Assembly (NCBI RefSeq): GCF_018687715.1
Contig: NC_056760.1
Location: forward strand, 41,887,501-41,951,500
Length of the DNA: 64,000 nucleotides
Direction: 5' to 3'
Origin: Carya illinoinensis
Lineage: Eukaryota; Streptophyta; Magnoliopsida; Fagales; Juglandaceae
Part shown: positions 21,746 through 35,572 of the stretch, in pieces
Position numbering within the stretch: position 1 is the first letter of the stretch
Layout of the letters: each line of letters starts with the position of its first letter
Position numbers and translations under genes: made by a program
Notes under the pieces: model-generated
Database searches by the model: none
Told to the model about the DNA's origin: nothing
The model's input: only the letters and a program-made list of their open reading frames with translations

Positions 21746-24289
21746 TGTTCAGTCAGGGAAAGAGATGGAGTAGACAGCTACCTTCGTAGGCAAAGACTGA
21801 CATGCAATACTTAAATAGAAACATGGTGGGAAGGCTACAAAATTGTCAGCAAAACTTTGTTGCAGATTGAGATTTAGGAAGTTAAACAGAGTTTACCAAA
21901 AGTATAAAATAATAGTAGAGGGTAGATGGAGAGAGATCGAGCTATAATGCATTAATCTAGGGGGGAAAGAATAATGTCGGCAGATGAGTACATGGCTGGG
22001 GCCTAGGTTGGTCGTTGAATTCACATTAGAACAGCAAAAAATGTTGGACCTACGCGCACTCGAGGTCGCGTATAGAGTGTACGATAAAGAACATCCTGAC
22101 AAATTAGCCCGTCACCGTGTTGTCTGCCATGCACCTCTTTCTTTCGTTGATTTAGCCTTAACGTACGCGCGCCTAGAGACAGGACTAATGCCTGTTTTAG
22201 AATTTTGAAACGCTGGCACATCAATTTGAGTCATTATCAGAATTTAATCTTGTGAATGTTTTTCTTACCTAAATACTTTTTTACTGTTGAAAAATAAACA
22301 GACATATCATAAGATTAACTTAGTGTGATTATTTAAAAAAAGTAATAATATATACTATATTATTATTTTATTTTTATTTAATTATGTATAATGTGACACA
22401 TTTCTTATTATTAGATAACATATAAATAAAAACTTACGAAAAATTTTAATTGATGGCATTGTCTTTTCTTTGAAGTGAAATTGATAATATTATAAGATTT
22501 ATGTGTATTTCAATTGTCATTAAATATCAAACAATCCATAATTTTGATTGAAAATAGAGAAAATGCTTATGGAGGGAGATGGCCCATTTCAAACTGGAAA
22601 TCACTTTCGCGTGGCAATTAAGATTATCGCCAAACATGTGACAGATTGGACAATGAATATGATAATTGACCGTGTTGGTTTACCTATTTTCCAACGTGGA
22701 CTGTTGAAATGTCAGAATTACTAAAAAAAATTACCAAATAGGCTTCTTCCGCGAATGCATCGAGCTACAAATCTCTGGTCTTTTCTCTGTCCTTTATTTA
22801 ATTAATTCGTTTTTTTTCCCTTGGAGATCATTTTTTATTTTTATTTATTTACAGATTCAATTTTTATTTTTTATTTATCAATTGAAAATATAATAAACGT
22901 GCACCGTTGCCGAAATTGCTGACTTTTTCGTATTACGTTTCGAAGTCCGGACCAATGATGGAGGCCTCCCATGTCGTACTAACTCCAATCCGCCGACTTT
23001 TGTGACTTCCATTTTGGTTCGGGCTCTAAAATCTGGGTCTGGGTGGGCCATTTGTCAGTCCTGGCTGGCTACGAGCTGTCAGAGCTGAGGCTGGTTCGGA
23101 ACTCGTACGATGTTAACTTATGCCTCAACAATCGGTTTTCACTGGTTATTAACTTATTTTATTTTAATTTTTGACAATTTATTTTTTTGTTAATTTCTTC
23201 TTTATTAATCTTAACTTATTAAGCTTAAGCTTAAAACTAACGTTTAAATTAAAGAAATTCATGCTTTATTATATTAATATATGAAAATATGAAAAAGTTT
23301 TCATTGTTTATTAGTTTTACTTTCTAAGTAGTAAAATTTCCAAACCTCGCTACCCGGTACTCACCCCCTCAAATTGTGGAATGTCAGGTCATCCCTTTGT
23401 GCACCGACCATCCCCAAGCACCTCCCACCTAGCACTGTTCACCGACCAGAAGGTGTTTCGGGAGAATCGGGGTGTTCCGACTTTTTTTATTTTTTTATAT
23501 TTGACATATAATATATATATATATATATATAAAATGTTTTTTAATCTGAACAGGAAAACAGCTGTAAAGTATGAAACCAATTAATGGCCAAGAACTGCCA
23601 ACCACGTAAGTTACAAACCACTAGGCATGAATTTCCTTAACCATGAAGACTGAAGTGTTGACCGAAAAGATCACAAAAGTACCCAAATTCTTGCACAGAA
23701 TTTCTATACAAGACCAAGTTTATTGTATCTTAGGGTAACTAATTAAAACTAAAAGGCATTAAAAGTTCAGAATGTTGGCATAAGGGGTCAGACTTTGAGC
23801 ATCAGATAACCATTACCAAATTTCAACACAGCCTTCTACAGTATGCGTATCACTCATCACCAAATTTTGCAGTACTTGATTCACCAATGAGCATTCCTAA
23901 CCTGCATATAAAACTTACAAAAATAATAGAGTTTTTATTATGTTCTAACTTCTAACAATATGAATGACCCTTCCATCACATTAGGCCAGGTTATTCAGAA
24001 GTTCTATGCATTCTGCAACAGACCGGGAATGTTAATGTTAAAATTCTAAATAAAATTGTAAAACACCATAGGTCCATAAGGAACTTCGTACTCACCGCAA
24101 GTTCAACAAATAGGGAAAATTCAAAAAGTCTTTAATCAACCACATTCAAAATATTCTTTAAAGTTATCTCTACATGAAAGAAAACTATCTTAAATGTATA
24201 ATTAATTGAAAAGATTATATAAAAATAAGTTTCAAATATGAATCTTATTGGTTTCTAACTTGTTGCTTTCAGCATCTTCCATTATATCT
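21746..24289. other. Intergenic AT-rich region
   Basis: No gene supported. The part up to about 21950 is the presumed promoter and leader of the minus-strand TRM-type gene. One open frame at 21984-22208 has no recognised domain. A (TA)n tract lies at about 23508-23531. Confidence 0.5.
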
Positions 24290-26329
24290 TGAAAGTCATA
24301 CTTAATGGAGAGAGCCATCAACCAGTTTTGTGTGTAGATAAGAGCTTTAACTGTTGTTGGGACAATGAGTTACGAAATGAATCTAAGATACAACCTCTAA
24401 CGCTAAATACCGACTCAGAAGCAACAATAGATATGAGAATAGCTAACACATCTCGAGTTATATTGGCAAGGATCAAATATCTAATTGAGTTCACCTTCCA
24501 CCATATTAAAATATCAAAGTCAGGTGTCAATTCTCAAACATTTTCCATGAAATACATATCCAATTCTAATTTAGACTCTACCACAACTTTTTATGCTTGA
24601 TCTTGTTGATACATACTGAATAGATCATCCTCATCATCATAAGAAGTATTGCTTTGGGTCTTACCAATACTTGACTGGCCCCTACTTGAACTTACATTGG
24701 ATTTTGAATACGGCTTATACATCCGCTCAATCATCCTCATTAACCTTATAACAAGTTCAGACGCTTGCTCATGGCCAATAATATTTGTAAACCAAAACTC
24801 CAAAACTTACAATTTAGAGTGCGGATCAAGTATAGATGCAATAAACAACATTTTGTTCAATTTCTCAAAATCTCCCAATACTTGTTATATTTCGACAACA
24901 TCCTCTCCAACATGGTTTATAGTATATCACTCTCACTTATAGAAATTTTGTTCAAATGGTTATAAATTGTAAATATTTCTTTAATTGAAAATTTTGAAAT
25001 TGCATAAACTGAGCTTGAAACCTGCAAGGTCATATCATAAAAAAGATTAAAAAACAATACAAAAACCTTGATGGTTTTCCAATCATGTAAAGTTGGTATT
25101 CCTTATCAACATCACATAAATATAGGGAAAACTCATTGCCTTCATCTTGCAACACTTCAAACGTCACAAAATAATTAAGAGTAGCACTCAACATTAGATA
25201 TGTTGAGTTTCACCTAGTTGAAACATCAAGACCAAGAATCCCACCAACCAAAATATTTTATTTTTATGTACATGACTTGAAATGATTAAGTCTTGTAGAG
25301 GAAGATTTCACATATTTCATTACATTTTGAGTATTCACAATTGATTTTTCAATTTCTTTCAATACATTCTGGACAATAAGATTCAAAATATGTGCACAAC
25401 ATCTTATATGCATAAGGTCATTGTCTAATACCATATAGCCCCTAAGTTTGGCAATTTTCCTTAAATAATCGATGGCAATAGTATTAGAGGATGCATTATC
25501 GACTGTGATTGTAAATATCTTCTTTATGCCACATCTACATACAGATGACTCAATCTCTCTTTCTATTATTATACCTTTGTGATCAGGAACTTTCTTAAAA
25601 TCTATAATTCTCTTATAAAAGATCCAATTATCATTAATAAGCTGGGGTGTTATGCACATATAGTTAAGATTTTAAATTGATGTCCATATATCAGTAGTTA
25701 TGCAAATCTTAAGATCGAATGCTATGAACATATTATTCAACTTTTCTTTTTCTAACATGTATATCTGCATACAATCTCGCATAACAGTAATGCGAAAGGG
25801 GAATGGAAAAATCTAGGCTCAACTACAACCATAAAGTCTTTAAAACTTTGTCTTCCTACAAATCTAAATGGTAGCTCATCCATAATTATCATTTTAGCTT
25901 CCGCCGACCGTATTTTCTATTCATTGTACTTGTCAAGTCCAACACTAGGATTGCTAGTTGTACCATCCACTCTAGTCTTCCTAGTCCCGATCGTTTTTTT
26001 ATTAGAGTTATCCTTTCCGATTCCAATAATATTAAAGCTTTTACATATCTGATTATTGAAGTACCTTGTTTTTTAGGATGGCATATCAAAATCTTACTAC
26101 AATATAAATCGCATGAGGCTTTGGGCTCATTGGAATTCTCGACATTCTCAATCCTTGTAAAGTGTTGGTATACATCTAATCTACCCCGTCTTCTTATGAT
26201 AGGAGGGCGAACTTAAGGACTAGTTGTTGGGAGAGAGCTATCCAAAGTTGGAGGCAGGGTGCTATTCAAATGAATTATATTGGGCATTGATTCAAACCCA
26301 GATGAAGGCATAACAACACTACGTTCCAT
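24290..26329 (-). pseudogene. hAT-family transposase (RICESLEEPER/DAYSLEEPER-like), broken
   Basis: In minus-strand order: a start at 26329 with a short Ser/Pro-rich leader that stops after about 38 codons; a decayed BED-finger region (ICHPKKQGTSIIRYVK, about 26050-26090); the RNase H-like core (LINDNWIFYKRIIDFKKVPDHKG, then KIFTITVDNASSNT and MHIRCCAHILNLIVQNVLKE, 25659-25264); and, after a rearranged gap, the C-terminal dimerisation region (FDILIWWKVNSIRYLILANI, then VASESVFSVRG, 24530-24318). Frames change and stops occur between these blocks, so no functional transposase can be made. The termini and target duplication of the element were not located. Confidence 0.8.
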
Positions 26330-26534
26330 AGGATTCAACTGCAATTTGAGATAAAACAAGAGCATATGATGCTGTTTTTTTCATAGCTATTAAATTATGA
26401 TAACAATTCAAAATAATACTAGTTTAAAGAAAATAACATAACCTTAAAAATATATAAGGTTGCTAACTGCTTGATCTGTTTCATATTTTCAAAAAGTCTA
26501 CATGCCAAGCAACTATTGCCCTTTGTAAAGAAAG

Positions 26535-26735
26535 AATAATGCTAGGGATCCCACTTAGAGCTACCGCTCCCAGTTTTTTTTTTAATGATTAAGAAAAAAT
26601 TGTTTAATATTATTATAAATATTTTTTTATATTTTTTTAAATATTTAAAAATATTAAAAAATTATTTGAAAAAAAAAATTCTCTTAAGCCTAGCGGGGGC
26701 TCCCATTGCGCCCCAGCAGTGGCTCTAGCATGATC
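26535..26735. mobile_element. Possible foldback MITE
   Basis: ATGCTAGGGATCCCACTTAGAG near 26540 faces AGCAGTGGCTCTAGCAT near 26715-26731, giving imperfect inverted ends around an A/T-rich core. The target duplication is not clear. Confidence 0.35.
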
Positions 26736-28209
26736 AAGAAAAGGGGAAGAATATTTCAAAGTTGGCTATGCAATATAGCCTGTCAAATAAGGACTTTTCA
26801 TCTGCTTTGGTTGGAATGAACTATTTTGGACAGGTAAGTTTATGGACTCAAGTATATGCGTGCCTTCTTGTTTGTTTTGTATTAATCATCAATCCATGTA
26901 GATAAGTTTTCAGTTGATTCTCCTCATGGTAAAGTTTCATTGTAAAGATCAGGTGGTCCACGTACATCATTGCTACTTCTAACATAAAGCACAACAAACT
27001 TGTTAAGCACTCCCTTCTTAATGAATAAATTTTGAATGCAGTCATAGAAATTATATTTAAATAAGCAAATTTAAAAATATAAAAGCTGTGGCAATGGTAT
27101 AAAGTGGGTGGCAATATTTAAAGCAAAACAATTTGCATCCACTATTTTACACCACACCGTCTGATAAAGACGGAAAAAGGGTCGTAAGCAATTTAACAAA
27201 AGAAGCAACATGTAAGGCCCCAAGCAACCTTGAAGAGGATCTTCACAGTACCAAAGGTCATGGCAACCAAGCAACTTCATACTCAACTCATCTACCTCTA
27301 AAAAAAAAAAAAACATCATGAGCTTTGTCTTTCCATTTATCCTATTTATTTTTTATGAAGATAATAAAAAAATAAAAATATGGAGAAACATGACCTTATC
27401 GGTAGAGTACGTCCTAAAGATCAGATGCTCCAGCACTTTTGATGGTAAAGATATCTTCATCTGAAATACCCATGACATGTCCATGTTATGATACCAATTT
27501 ATGATAGAACTATATACACTCTTCAAATATTGTCTTTAAGACTTATTTATCTTTGCCATTGAAATTAAGGTTGTCATCTGGGGTTTGATGTTAAAATTCC
27601 CTTAATCTACACATGAGGTTGCATGTGTATTTCCTCATACGGACTTCTTTAATTTGTAGATTTTAATAATTTGTCTTGTCTAGGGTGCTTTGGTGATCCA
27701 GAAAAGAAGTGCCAAGGTGAGACTCAATGATGTCATTATACCAAAAAAAAAAAAAATTAACAGATCACTTTATGTTCCATTCCTTTAGTTTGAATTCTTT
27801 CCTGGGTTCAATTCTCAATCAGATAGGAATATATATTGAATATATATATACAATTTGGATATCTAAATCTACATTTTTCCTATCCCTATCTCACTCCACC
27901 ATCTGGGCCTGCCTTTGTGCCTTACTTCCAAACCCTTTACCACCACCATCCAAACCCTAACCATAATCCTAACCCTAGCACCTCATAAAATCAACCTACC
28001 AAAAAAAAAAAAAAAACAAAATAATTTATATTACTTTTGATCTGTTGCTCGGTGCTTGTAGAGTGAGCCGTGAGGGATTGTGTGTTGATACAAAGAGTGA
28101 GAGCTACGAAAGATACACAGGGATACAAAGAGAGAGTGTGAGATGTGAGATAGAACACAAAGATTGAACACACAAACTCGAGAGGAGATTGTCAGGCATC
28201 GAGGACTCG

Positions 28210-28212
<3 letters not shown>
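26736..28212. other. Intergenic region
   Basis: No gene supported. It contains A-runs (about 27301-27313, 27742-27756, 28000-28016) and a patch of CCCTAA-like words (27947-27979), too few and too degenerate to be telomeric. Confidence 0.5.

Positions 28213-28293
<81 letters not shown>
28213..28293. repeat. (GA)40 microsatellite
   Basis: About 81 bases of uninterrupted GA dinucleotides, the longest simple repeat in the window. Open frames reported here on either strand are only Arg-Glu or Leu-Ser repeats from it. Confidence 0.95.
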
Positions 28294-28295
<2 letters not shown>

Positions 28296-30002
28296 GGAGC
28301 TTGGATACTCGGAGAGGATAAACTGAAATTATACATATACCAAAAATGACGCTATTTTCAATTTTAAAACGGGTATCAAGTATCATCCAATCAGAAACAA
28401 AACGGGCAGGTACAATTTAACCCTAGTTCCAATTTTACACACATACGAATCTGGTTTTCGGGTTGGGTCAAAGAATTTGGGCTGACCGGGTAAGCATTAT
28501 TAATATGTGCACTCCTAGTCCCACTCGTGTTTTTTTTTTTTTTTTTTTTAAAAAAATAGAACATTAAATTCATTCAATAAACCGAAGTTACAAGTGTGAC
28601 TTATCAATACAGGATAATCCAAACTATAAGCCAACCTACGCATCTGCTCTGAATCATCCTCGCACACATAGTAGCGGACATTGTCTTAACTTCTAGATCT
28701 CTCCTAAAGCGAAAGAGTGAGCACTCTGTATTAACAGAGAGGAAAGATCCTCTCCATCCTCCCAGGGAGGCGGAGTACAGCACGCTATTACTATGGACAC
28801 TAAGTCCAATAGCCTAATTCTACGATACTAAAAACTAAATAGCAAACTACAATGCAAAACAAACAAACAAAACCCCAAGCACCGGTCTAAGCCCTGACAA
28901 CACACCTACCACAGGCATCGACGACACAAGCCCAGAACGGCACGAGCACCCAGCTCACGCATGGACAGCAGCCTCTACAATAGGTTTAGAGACCGACCAT
29001 ACGACCACCAGTCATAACATCGCCCGTCACTCTCGATCAGCTCTTACCCCGGATTGTGACCAAACAAGTAGCTCATTACCTCACTCAAGTAAAAACACTA
29101 ATGACCTCCAAAAATGGTGTAGATCGATGGACTTTTTCCATCAATTTTGTCTGTTTTCCATCCACTTCGTTGTTCATACATTTATGGCACGTCCCTCCAT
29201 CCACTATGTTGTACGTACGTCTGCACTCTCTCTATGCAAAAAACACGTTTTGCCCCCCACTGCAGAACATACACCGTGGGCTTGCAACGCCCATGAATGA
29301 GACTGCAACGCCCATTCCAATCCCTCTGAGCAACGCCTTGACCCCACTAGCCAGCTTGCAAGCACGTGAGCGTTACATGCACAGCCCCGTACCACTACCA
29401 GATTCACATTTTGCCCCAAGAATGAGACTCTGCTACAAGTTTCACCTCCAGCAAAATATTTCCATTGAAAGACGTAGCTGCACGCAAGCCAAGCGCCCCA
29501 GACACCGCGGTGGATGGTACTTTTCCCATTTTAAAACTACCCACTACCATCAAAGGCCTTATTTACATTATCTACACAAGATACAAATCTAAAATAGAAA
29601 TGAAACCAGAAAAACAGCAAAAGAAAAAACAACCTGCAAGCAAATGAATGAAATCCAGAAAAACAGCAAAAAATTGTGTCACCCCCATTCCGGCCAACTT
29701 CCAAGAGGGTCTCCACCATGAGTTCTGCTTGGGCTTCACCCCAGAAACCACCTTAAACCCCCATGTATTCCAGCGTGCATCCTAAAAACCACCTCTGTTT
29801 TTCATGGATAAAATAGAGTCACTGAACTCCTGCGGGAGTACACCCCAAACTACATGCAAATCGTTGCTTCTGAGTTCAAAAAATCATAGCTCTACTCACA
29901 CTGGAGGTCCTCCCCTTTACCACCACACCCAGCTACGTGGTTTTCCATAGTGGTCCCTCTTTGATAACTTACTTTCAACCGAACCTCACTCACGGCCAAA
30001 AC

Positions 30003-32072
30003 TGTGACGCCCCCAAAATCCCCACGCCCGAACACGGGAAAATTGAGACGTCCGGATGGTGACAACCCGGGTCACCATCCCATCGTCGGGTGCCGAGTGT
30101 GTGCAAGGCAACAGATGTGTACAGAGAAACTCGCAGCGGATAAAGAAAGTCATAACTAAGTACCAGAATTTTCTTAACGTAATACAAGCTGTTTAAAACG
30201 TACATAGATAAAATATTACAAAACACAAATGCAGTTTTAAACAAATATAAAAGATAGCATCAGCAACCCGGCGGAGCCGCATCCTCGGGCTCAGCCTCTT
30301 CCTCCTCATCCTCAACTCCTGCACCAAAAGCTACGGAACCACAAATGGTTCCGCAGGTAAGTAAAACCCCAAACACTACCAGATAAAAACACATATAACT
30401 CAAACAAGATACATGACACATGCCCAATGCACAAAGCCCAAAAACACCAGTTTTCCACACACGCCAAAAACCCATTTGGCCCAAAAACATAACCTTTCCG
30501 AAAAACACGCCAAAAGTCACATTTGGCCTCATAAACCATTATCCAATTTTAACCGTATGCACCATGACCTCCCCTAGGGGTCATCCGCACACCCTGGCTC
30601 CAGTGTCACACCGTAGAGTACCACCACGCATGTGACACCTAACGAGCGATGCCCAGTTCCGCGCCTCCCGCGCGTGCGTAGCCAAGCATCCTCTAGCCCT
30701 CGCCAGCGAAGGGCCACGGAGTCGGTGAGTAGGGCGATGCCCGGTTCCGCGCCCGGCGCGTTCGTAGCCAAGCACCCCCTAGTCCCGCTCCCGTCATCTC
30801 TCTCGACAACTCAGGGGACATCACTCAGTTTATTCCGCTCCCGAGTGACCAGAGGAGCTCCACCGAGATAATAACCCATCCCGGCTTGGGCTCGTGGTAC
30901 ACACGCACCCGCAATACCACTCACGCCAATACACAGGCTTTTCACGTAAATCCACAAACACACGTGCATGCACCATGAAATGCCACAACAATGCATAACA
31001 ACATAATCAAACAACATAAAACAATTAAACAGACAACTCCGTCCTCCATCCATCCGACCCCCGAAACTCCTCGGACTCAGTCCGGAACCAACAATCAACA
31101 ACAGTAAATAATTGAATGAGCAATATATATTAAAATCTGAAAATAGGGTTTGGAAAATACTTACAGCGCTATACGGCAATTTTAGAAAACACGAGGCGTT
31201 GCAAACGGCGGAAAAACAGCAACGTCACAGTGAAATTTCACTGTGGCCGTGGGTCCGAAAAACCCACTTTTGAACGGGGACAAACTAGGACACGAGATTG
31301 ATAGGAAATGGTCTAGAGGTGGTTGTGAAGCTATTGGAAGTGACGGACGGCCGTGGGTGGCGGCGGAATGGCCGGAAATGGCCGAAAATGGCAAATCGGA
31401 AAACAAGCTCGTGGGAGCTGCTCCGGTGGTCGTTGGAGGCCGGAAATAGGTGGGTTAGGACGGCAAGGAGTCGGTGATGAAGTGGTGAAGAAATGGTGGT
31501 CGGAGGTGGAGCGACGGCGGCGGATCGGAGCAAAATCCGTGCGCCTTTGTTGAGCTTTTTCCGGCCAAATGGCCGGCCGGTTGGGGGTGGGTTTTGGAGG
31601 GAAGGTAGACCGGAAGGAGAGGAAGAGAATGGGACCGGTGGGAGGCCGAACGGTGGCCGGACGGCGGCGGTAGGGGCTGGGGAAGGTTGACGCCGGCGTG
31701 AGGGAGAGAGAGAAGAGAGAGAGTGCACGGGGGGGGGTCCGAGTCGGGGAGAGAGGAGAGAGAAAAGAAAGAGAAAAAGAAAAAGAAGAAAAAAGAAAAG
31801 AAGGGAAAAAGAAAAAAGGAAAAAGAGAAAAAGAAAAAAAAGATGTGAAAAGAAATGAGGTCCAGTCCTCACTCCGGGAAAAAGAAACAAACCGCCAAAA
31901 AGATTAAAACCACAAAAACAACTAAAAGAAATAAAACACAACCTCAAATAAATTAAAATAAATTAAAAACCGACTTTAAAAACGCAATTAAAATAAAATA
32001 AAATATCTGATATATTAATTAAAATAAAAACAATTATTTCAGCGAAAATACACTTAAAAGCGGGTCATCACA
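30003..32072 (-). repeat. 3' LTR of the Gypsy element
   Basis: 2070 bp. Matches the 37201-39272 copy almost base for base. The open frames inside it on either strand (for example in the GA/CT-rich part at 31285-31947) recur in the other LTR and are not genes. Confidence 0.95.
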
Positions 32073-32085
32073 TCCTCCCCTCCTT
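32073..32085 (-). promoter_or_regulatory. Polypurine tract
   Basis: Minus strand AAGGAGGGGAGGA lies directly before the 3' LTR, the usual site for priming plus-strand synthesis. Confidence 0.85.
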
Positions 32086-32189
32086 AATAACAATTTCGTC
32101 CTCGAAATTGCAAGTCAACCATCAACTTAAAGCAAGCCACATAAACGCCCACAAACTAACAGAGATCAAGATTAAAATACATACCTTCA

Positions 32190-35100
32190 TCATCCGAACA
32201 GATACGGGTACTGTTCCCTCATGTCCGCTGCTCGCTCCCAAGAGAAGTCTTGAGCTAACGGATCTCCCCAAGCCACTTTAACCAACGGTATCATCTTGGA
32301 CCTCAATTGTTGCTCCTTCCAATCCAAAATCTGCGACGGAACAATCTCGTAAGTGAGATCCGGTTGCAACTGAATACCTGCTGGGTCGACGAAACGTGGC
32401 TCTTGTTGTCCAAAGCTCTTCTTCAGGGATGATACGTGGAAGACGTCATAAACATCTCCAAAATAATCCGGCAAAGCAACTCTATAGGCGACGGACCCTA
32501 CTCTCTCCAGAATCTGAAAAGGGCCGACGTACCTCGGATCTAGTTTCCTTTTCCTACCAAAACGCTTAACACCTCTCATGGGAGAGACTTTAAGATAAAC
32601 TCAATCACCAACTTCAAATGACAATTCTCTCCTCCTGGTATCAGCGTAGCTTTTCTGGCGACTCTGAGCTGCCGCCATTATATCTCTAATGATCCGGACT
32701 TGGCTTTGCATTTCTTGAATTATTTCGGGTCCAATAATTCTACTCTCCCCAACTTCATCCCAACACAAGGGCGACCTACACTTTCTCCCATAAAGAGCTT
32801 CATAGGGAGCCATCTGAATGGTCGCATGGTAGCTGTTATTATAGGCAAACTCAATGAGAGGCAAATGATTTTCCCAACTCCCTTGGAATTCCAGGGCACA
32901 AGCTCGCAACATGTCTTCCAGGGTCTGGATGGTGCGCTCTGACTGGCCGTCTGTCTGCGGGTGATAAGCAGTGCTGAACTTCAACTTAGTACCCAAAGCT
33001 GCCTGCAGACTCTTCCAGAACTGCGATGTGAACCTCGGGTCCCGATCCGACACTATACTCTTTGGTATGCCGTGTAGCCTCACTATCTCCTTGACATACA
33101 AACGGGTCAACTTACCCAAAGAGTCGGTGTTGTTAACAGGCAGAAAATGAGCACTCTTCGTTAACCGGTCCACGATCACCCAAACAGAGTTCTTCCCACT
33201 AGGTGTTCTCGGCAAACCCACTACGAAATCCATCGTGATGTCATCCCACTTCCACTCAGGAATAGGGAGGGGTTGGAGCATACCTGCAGGTCTCTGATGC
33301 TCGGCCTTTACCTGACGACACGTGTGGCATTTCTCCACATATAAGGCAACGTCCTTCTTCATTCCATCCCACCAGTAATTTTTCTTCAAGTCTCGATACA
33401 TCTTTGTACTGCCGGGATGAACTGAATACGGGGCCGCATGAGCTTCCGCCATGATCCGTTCCTTGAAATCTGAGTCCTTTGGGATCACTCTGCGATCTCG
33501 GAACCGAAGTATTCCATCACTATCCATGCTATAGTGCAACGGCCCTCGAGATTTTCGGACTCTTTTCCTGATGTTCAGCAGCTTCGGATCCTTTCTTTGG
33601 AGAGCTTTCAATTCTTCAAAATCTATTACCCGAATGTCCAGAACCGAAGACAAAATCTCTACTTGCTGCGAACTCTCTATAAGGAGCCTTCTCATCCCAT
33701 AAAGTAACGAATCCATTTCTGACGGTTCGGCTTCATCCTCCAAATGAGACTTCCGGCTCAAAGCATCAGCAACTATGTTAGCCTTCCCCGGGTGGTACTT
33801 GATCTCACACTGATAGTCACTGATTAGCTCTAGCCAATGCCTCTGCCTCATATTCAAATTTTTCTGGGAAAACAAATGCTTCAAACTCTTATGATCAGTA
33901 AATACCTCACAAGCTTCCCCATACAAGAAATGCCGCCAGATCTTGAGTGCAAAAACAATCGCAGCCAACTCTAGATCATGCGTCGGATAATTCTTCTCAT
34001 GGTCCTTAAGCTGACGAGATGCATAGGCTACAACCCGTCCTTCCTGCATAAGGACACAACCCAAACCGAACTTAGACGCATCACTGAAGACTACAAACGG
34101 CTTATGCGGTTCTGGGAGTGCTAACACTGGTGCCGTCGTCAACCTGTTCTTCAATTCCTGGAAGCTTCTCTCACATTTCTCTGACCAAACAAATTCTGTA
34201 TTCTTCCGAGTCAAAGCTGTGAGAGGTCCGGATAAGCGAGCAAAACTCTCTACAAACCTTCGGTAGTAACCGGCGAGCCCCAAGAAACTCCTGATCTCGC
34301 GTACTGTAGTTGGGCGTGGCCATGACAAAATGGCTTCTACCTTACTAGGATCAACTGCCACTCCACCCTGGGAAATTACATGCCCAAGAAATTTAACTTC
34401 TTCCAACCAGAACTCACACTTGCTGAGCTTGGCGTACAACTGGTGCTCTCTCAATTTCTCAAGTACCAGACTAAGATGATACACATGCTCTTCAATATCT
34501 CGGGAATAAATCAGTATATCATCAATAAATACTACCACGAAGGAATCCAGATAAGGTTGGAACACCCGATTCATTAAATCCATGAAAGCGGCAGGAGCAT
34601 TAGCTAGCCCAAACGGCATCACCTTAAATTCATAGTGTCCATACCTCGACCTGAAGGCAGTTTTCGGCACATCCTGCTCTCTGATTCTCAGCTGGTAGTA
34701 TCCTGACCTCAGATCAATTTTAGAGAACACCGCTGCCCCCTGAAGTTGGTCAAATAAATCATCTATCCGCGGGAGAGGATATTTATTTTTGATGGTCACC
34801 TTGTTCAACTCCCTATAGTCAATGCACATACGAAGGGTTCCATCTTTCTTTTTAACAAATAAAACTGGAGCACCCCACGGCGACGTACTAGGCTGAATAA
34901 ACCCCTTCTCTACTAATTCTTGCAACTGAGTCTTCAACTCTTTCAATTCAGCCGGTGCCATGCGGTAAGGAGCCTTATGCACAGGAGCCGCTCCAGGTTC
35001 CAAGTCTATAACAAACTCCATCTCTCGCACGGGGGGTAGTCCGGGCAAGTCATCCACAAACACATCGGGGAACTCTTCCACAACTGGAATGTCTGCCAAG

Positions 35101-35572
35101 GACTTCTTCTCAGACGGCGTGGACACCATCTGAACCAAGAATGCATCCGCTCCCCATACAATCTCTCTTCTTGCCTGTATCGCCGATATAATCATCGGCT
35201 TTTCTTTTAATCTACTCCCCGCAAATTCCAGACAATAACCATCCGGAAGCTGAAAGCTAATTGTCCGACTTCTGCAATTAATAGTCGCAGAATATCGGTA
35301 TAGCCAATCCATCCCGAGGATGATATCAAAACCCAACAGCTTGAATACCACCAGATCAGCATCCAAAAACCTTCCCTCAAAGTTTAACGGGCATCCCAAA
35401 GCAACCTTGGAACACCACACCATCTCGCCATCGGGTAGCGCCACTACCATAGCCTTCGGCAACGGTTCCGTGACCAAGTTACACACCCGAGCAAACGTGG
35501 AAGACACAAACGATCGTGAAGCACCGGAATCAAACAAAGTACAAGCATAAAACTCATACAAACGGACTCTTC
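32190..35572 (-). pseudogene. Gypsy pol polyprotein with a single internal stop
   Basis: One frame runs from the candidate splice acceptor (35572) to 32190. A 1000-codon open stretch (35603-32604) covers protease (FDSGASRSF, active D25), reverse transcriptase (about 215-400, FIDDIL with the catalytic DD at 361-362), RNase H (D508, E545, D570) and integrase (His/Cys finger H722-C762; core residues D792, D853, E889). TGA at 32603-32601 replaces what is usually tryptophan after EVGD; the same frame then continues through the GPF module (RYVGPFQILERVGSVAYRV) and a chromodomain-like end (VAWGDPLAQDFSWERAADMR) to 32190. No ATG is well placed at the start, which fits expression by joining to gag. 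Without readthrough the protein would lose its integrase C-terminus. Confidence 0.9.

Noticed and set aside
21984..22208. 74-aa plus-strand open frame upstream of the TRM-type gene
   Set aside because: No domain recognised, no clear promoter or splice context, and a frame of this length is expected by chance.
27947..27979. Telomere-like CCCTAA words
   Set aside because: Only a few degenerate copies; not a tandem tract.
28031..28386. Open frames rich in Leu-Ser or Arg-Glu on both strands
   Set aside because: They are translations of the (GA)n microsatellite at 28213-28293. The same applies to frames at 2773-2985 and 7299-7788.
29056..29592. 178-aa plus-strand open frame
   Set aside because: Antisense to the LINE-like unit, no recognisable domain, composition of non-coding sequence. 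Chance frame.
31285..31947. 220-aa minus-strand open frame
   Set aside because: Lies in the LTR, is made of low-complexity purine/pyrimidine tracts, recurs only in shortened form in the other LTR because of small indels, and shows no domain.
32700..32942. Plus-strand open frames inside pol and gag (also 34380, 35320, 35697, 36210, 36560)
   Set aside because: Shadows of the minus-strand gag and pol frames.
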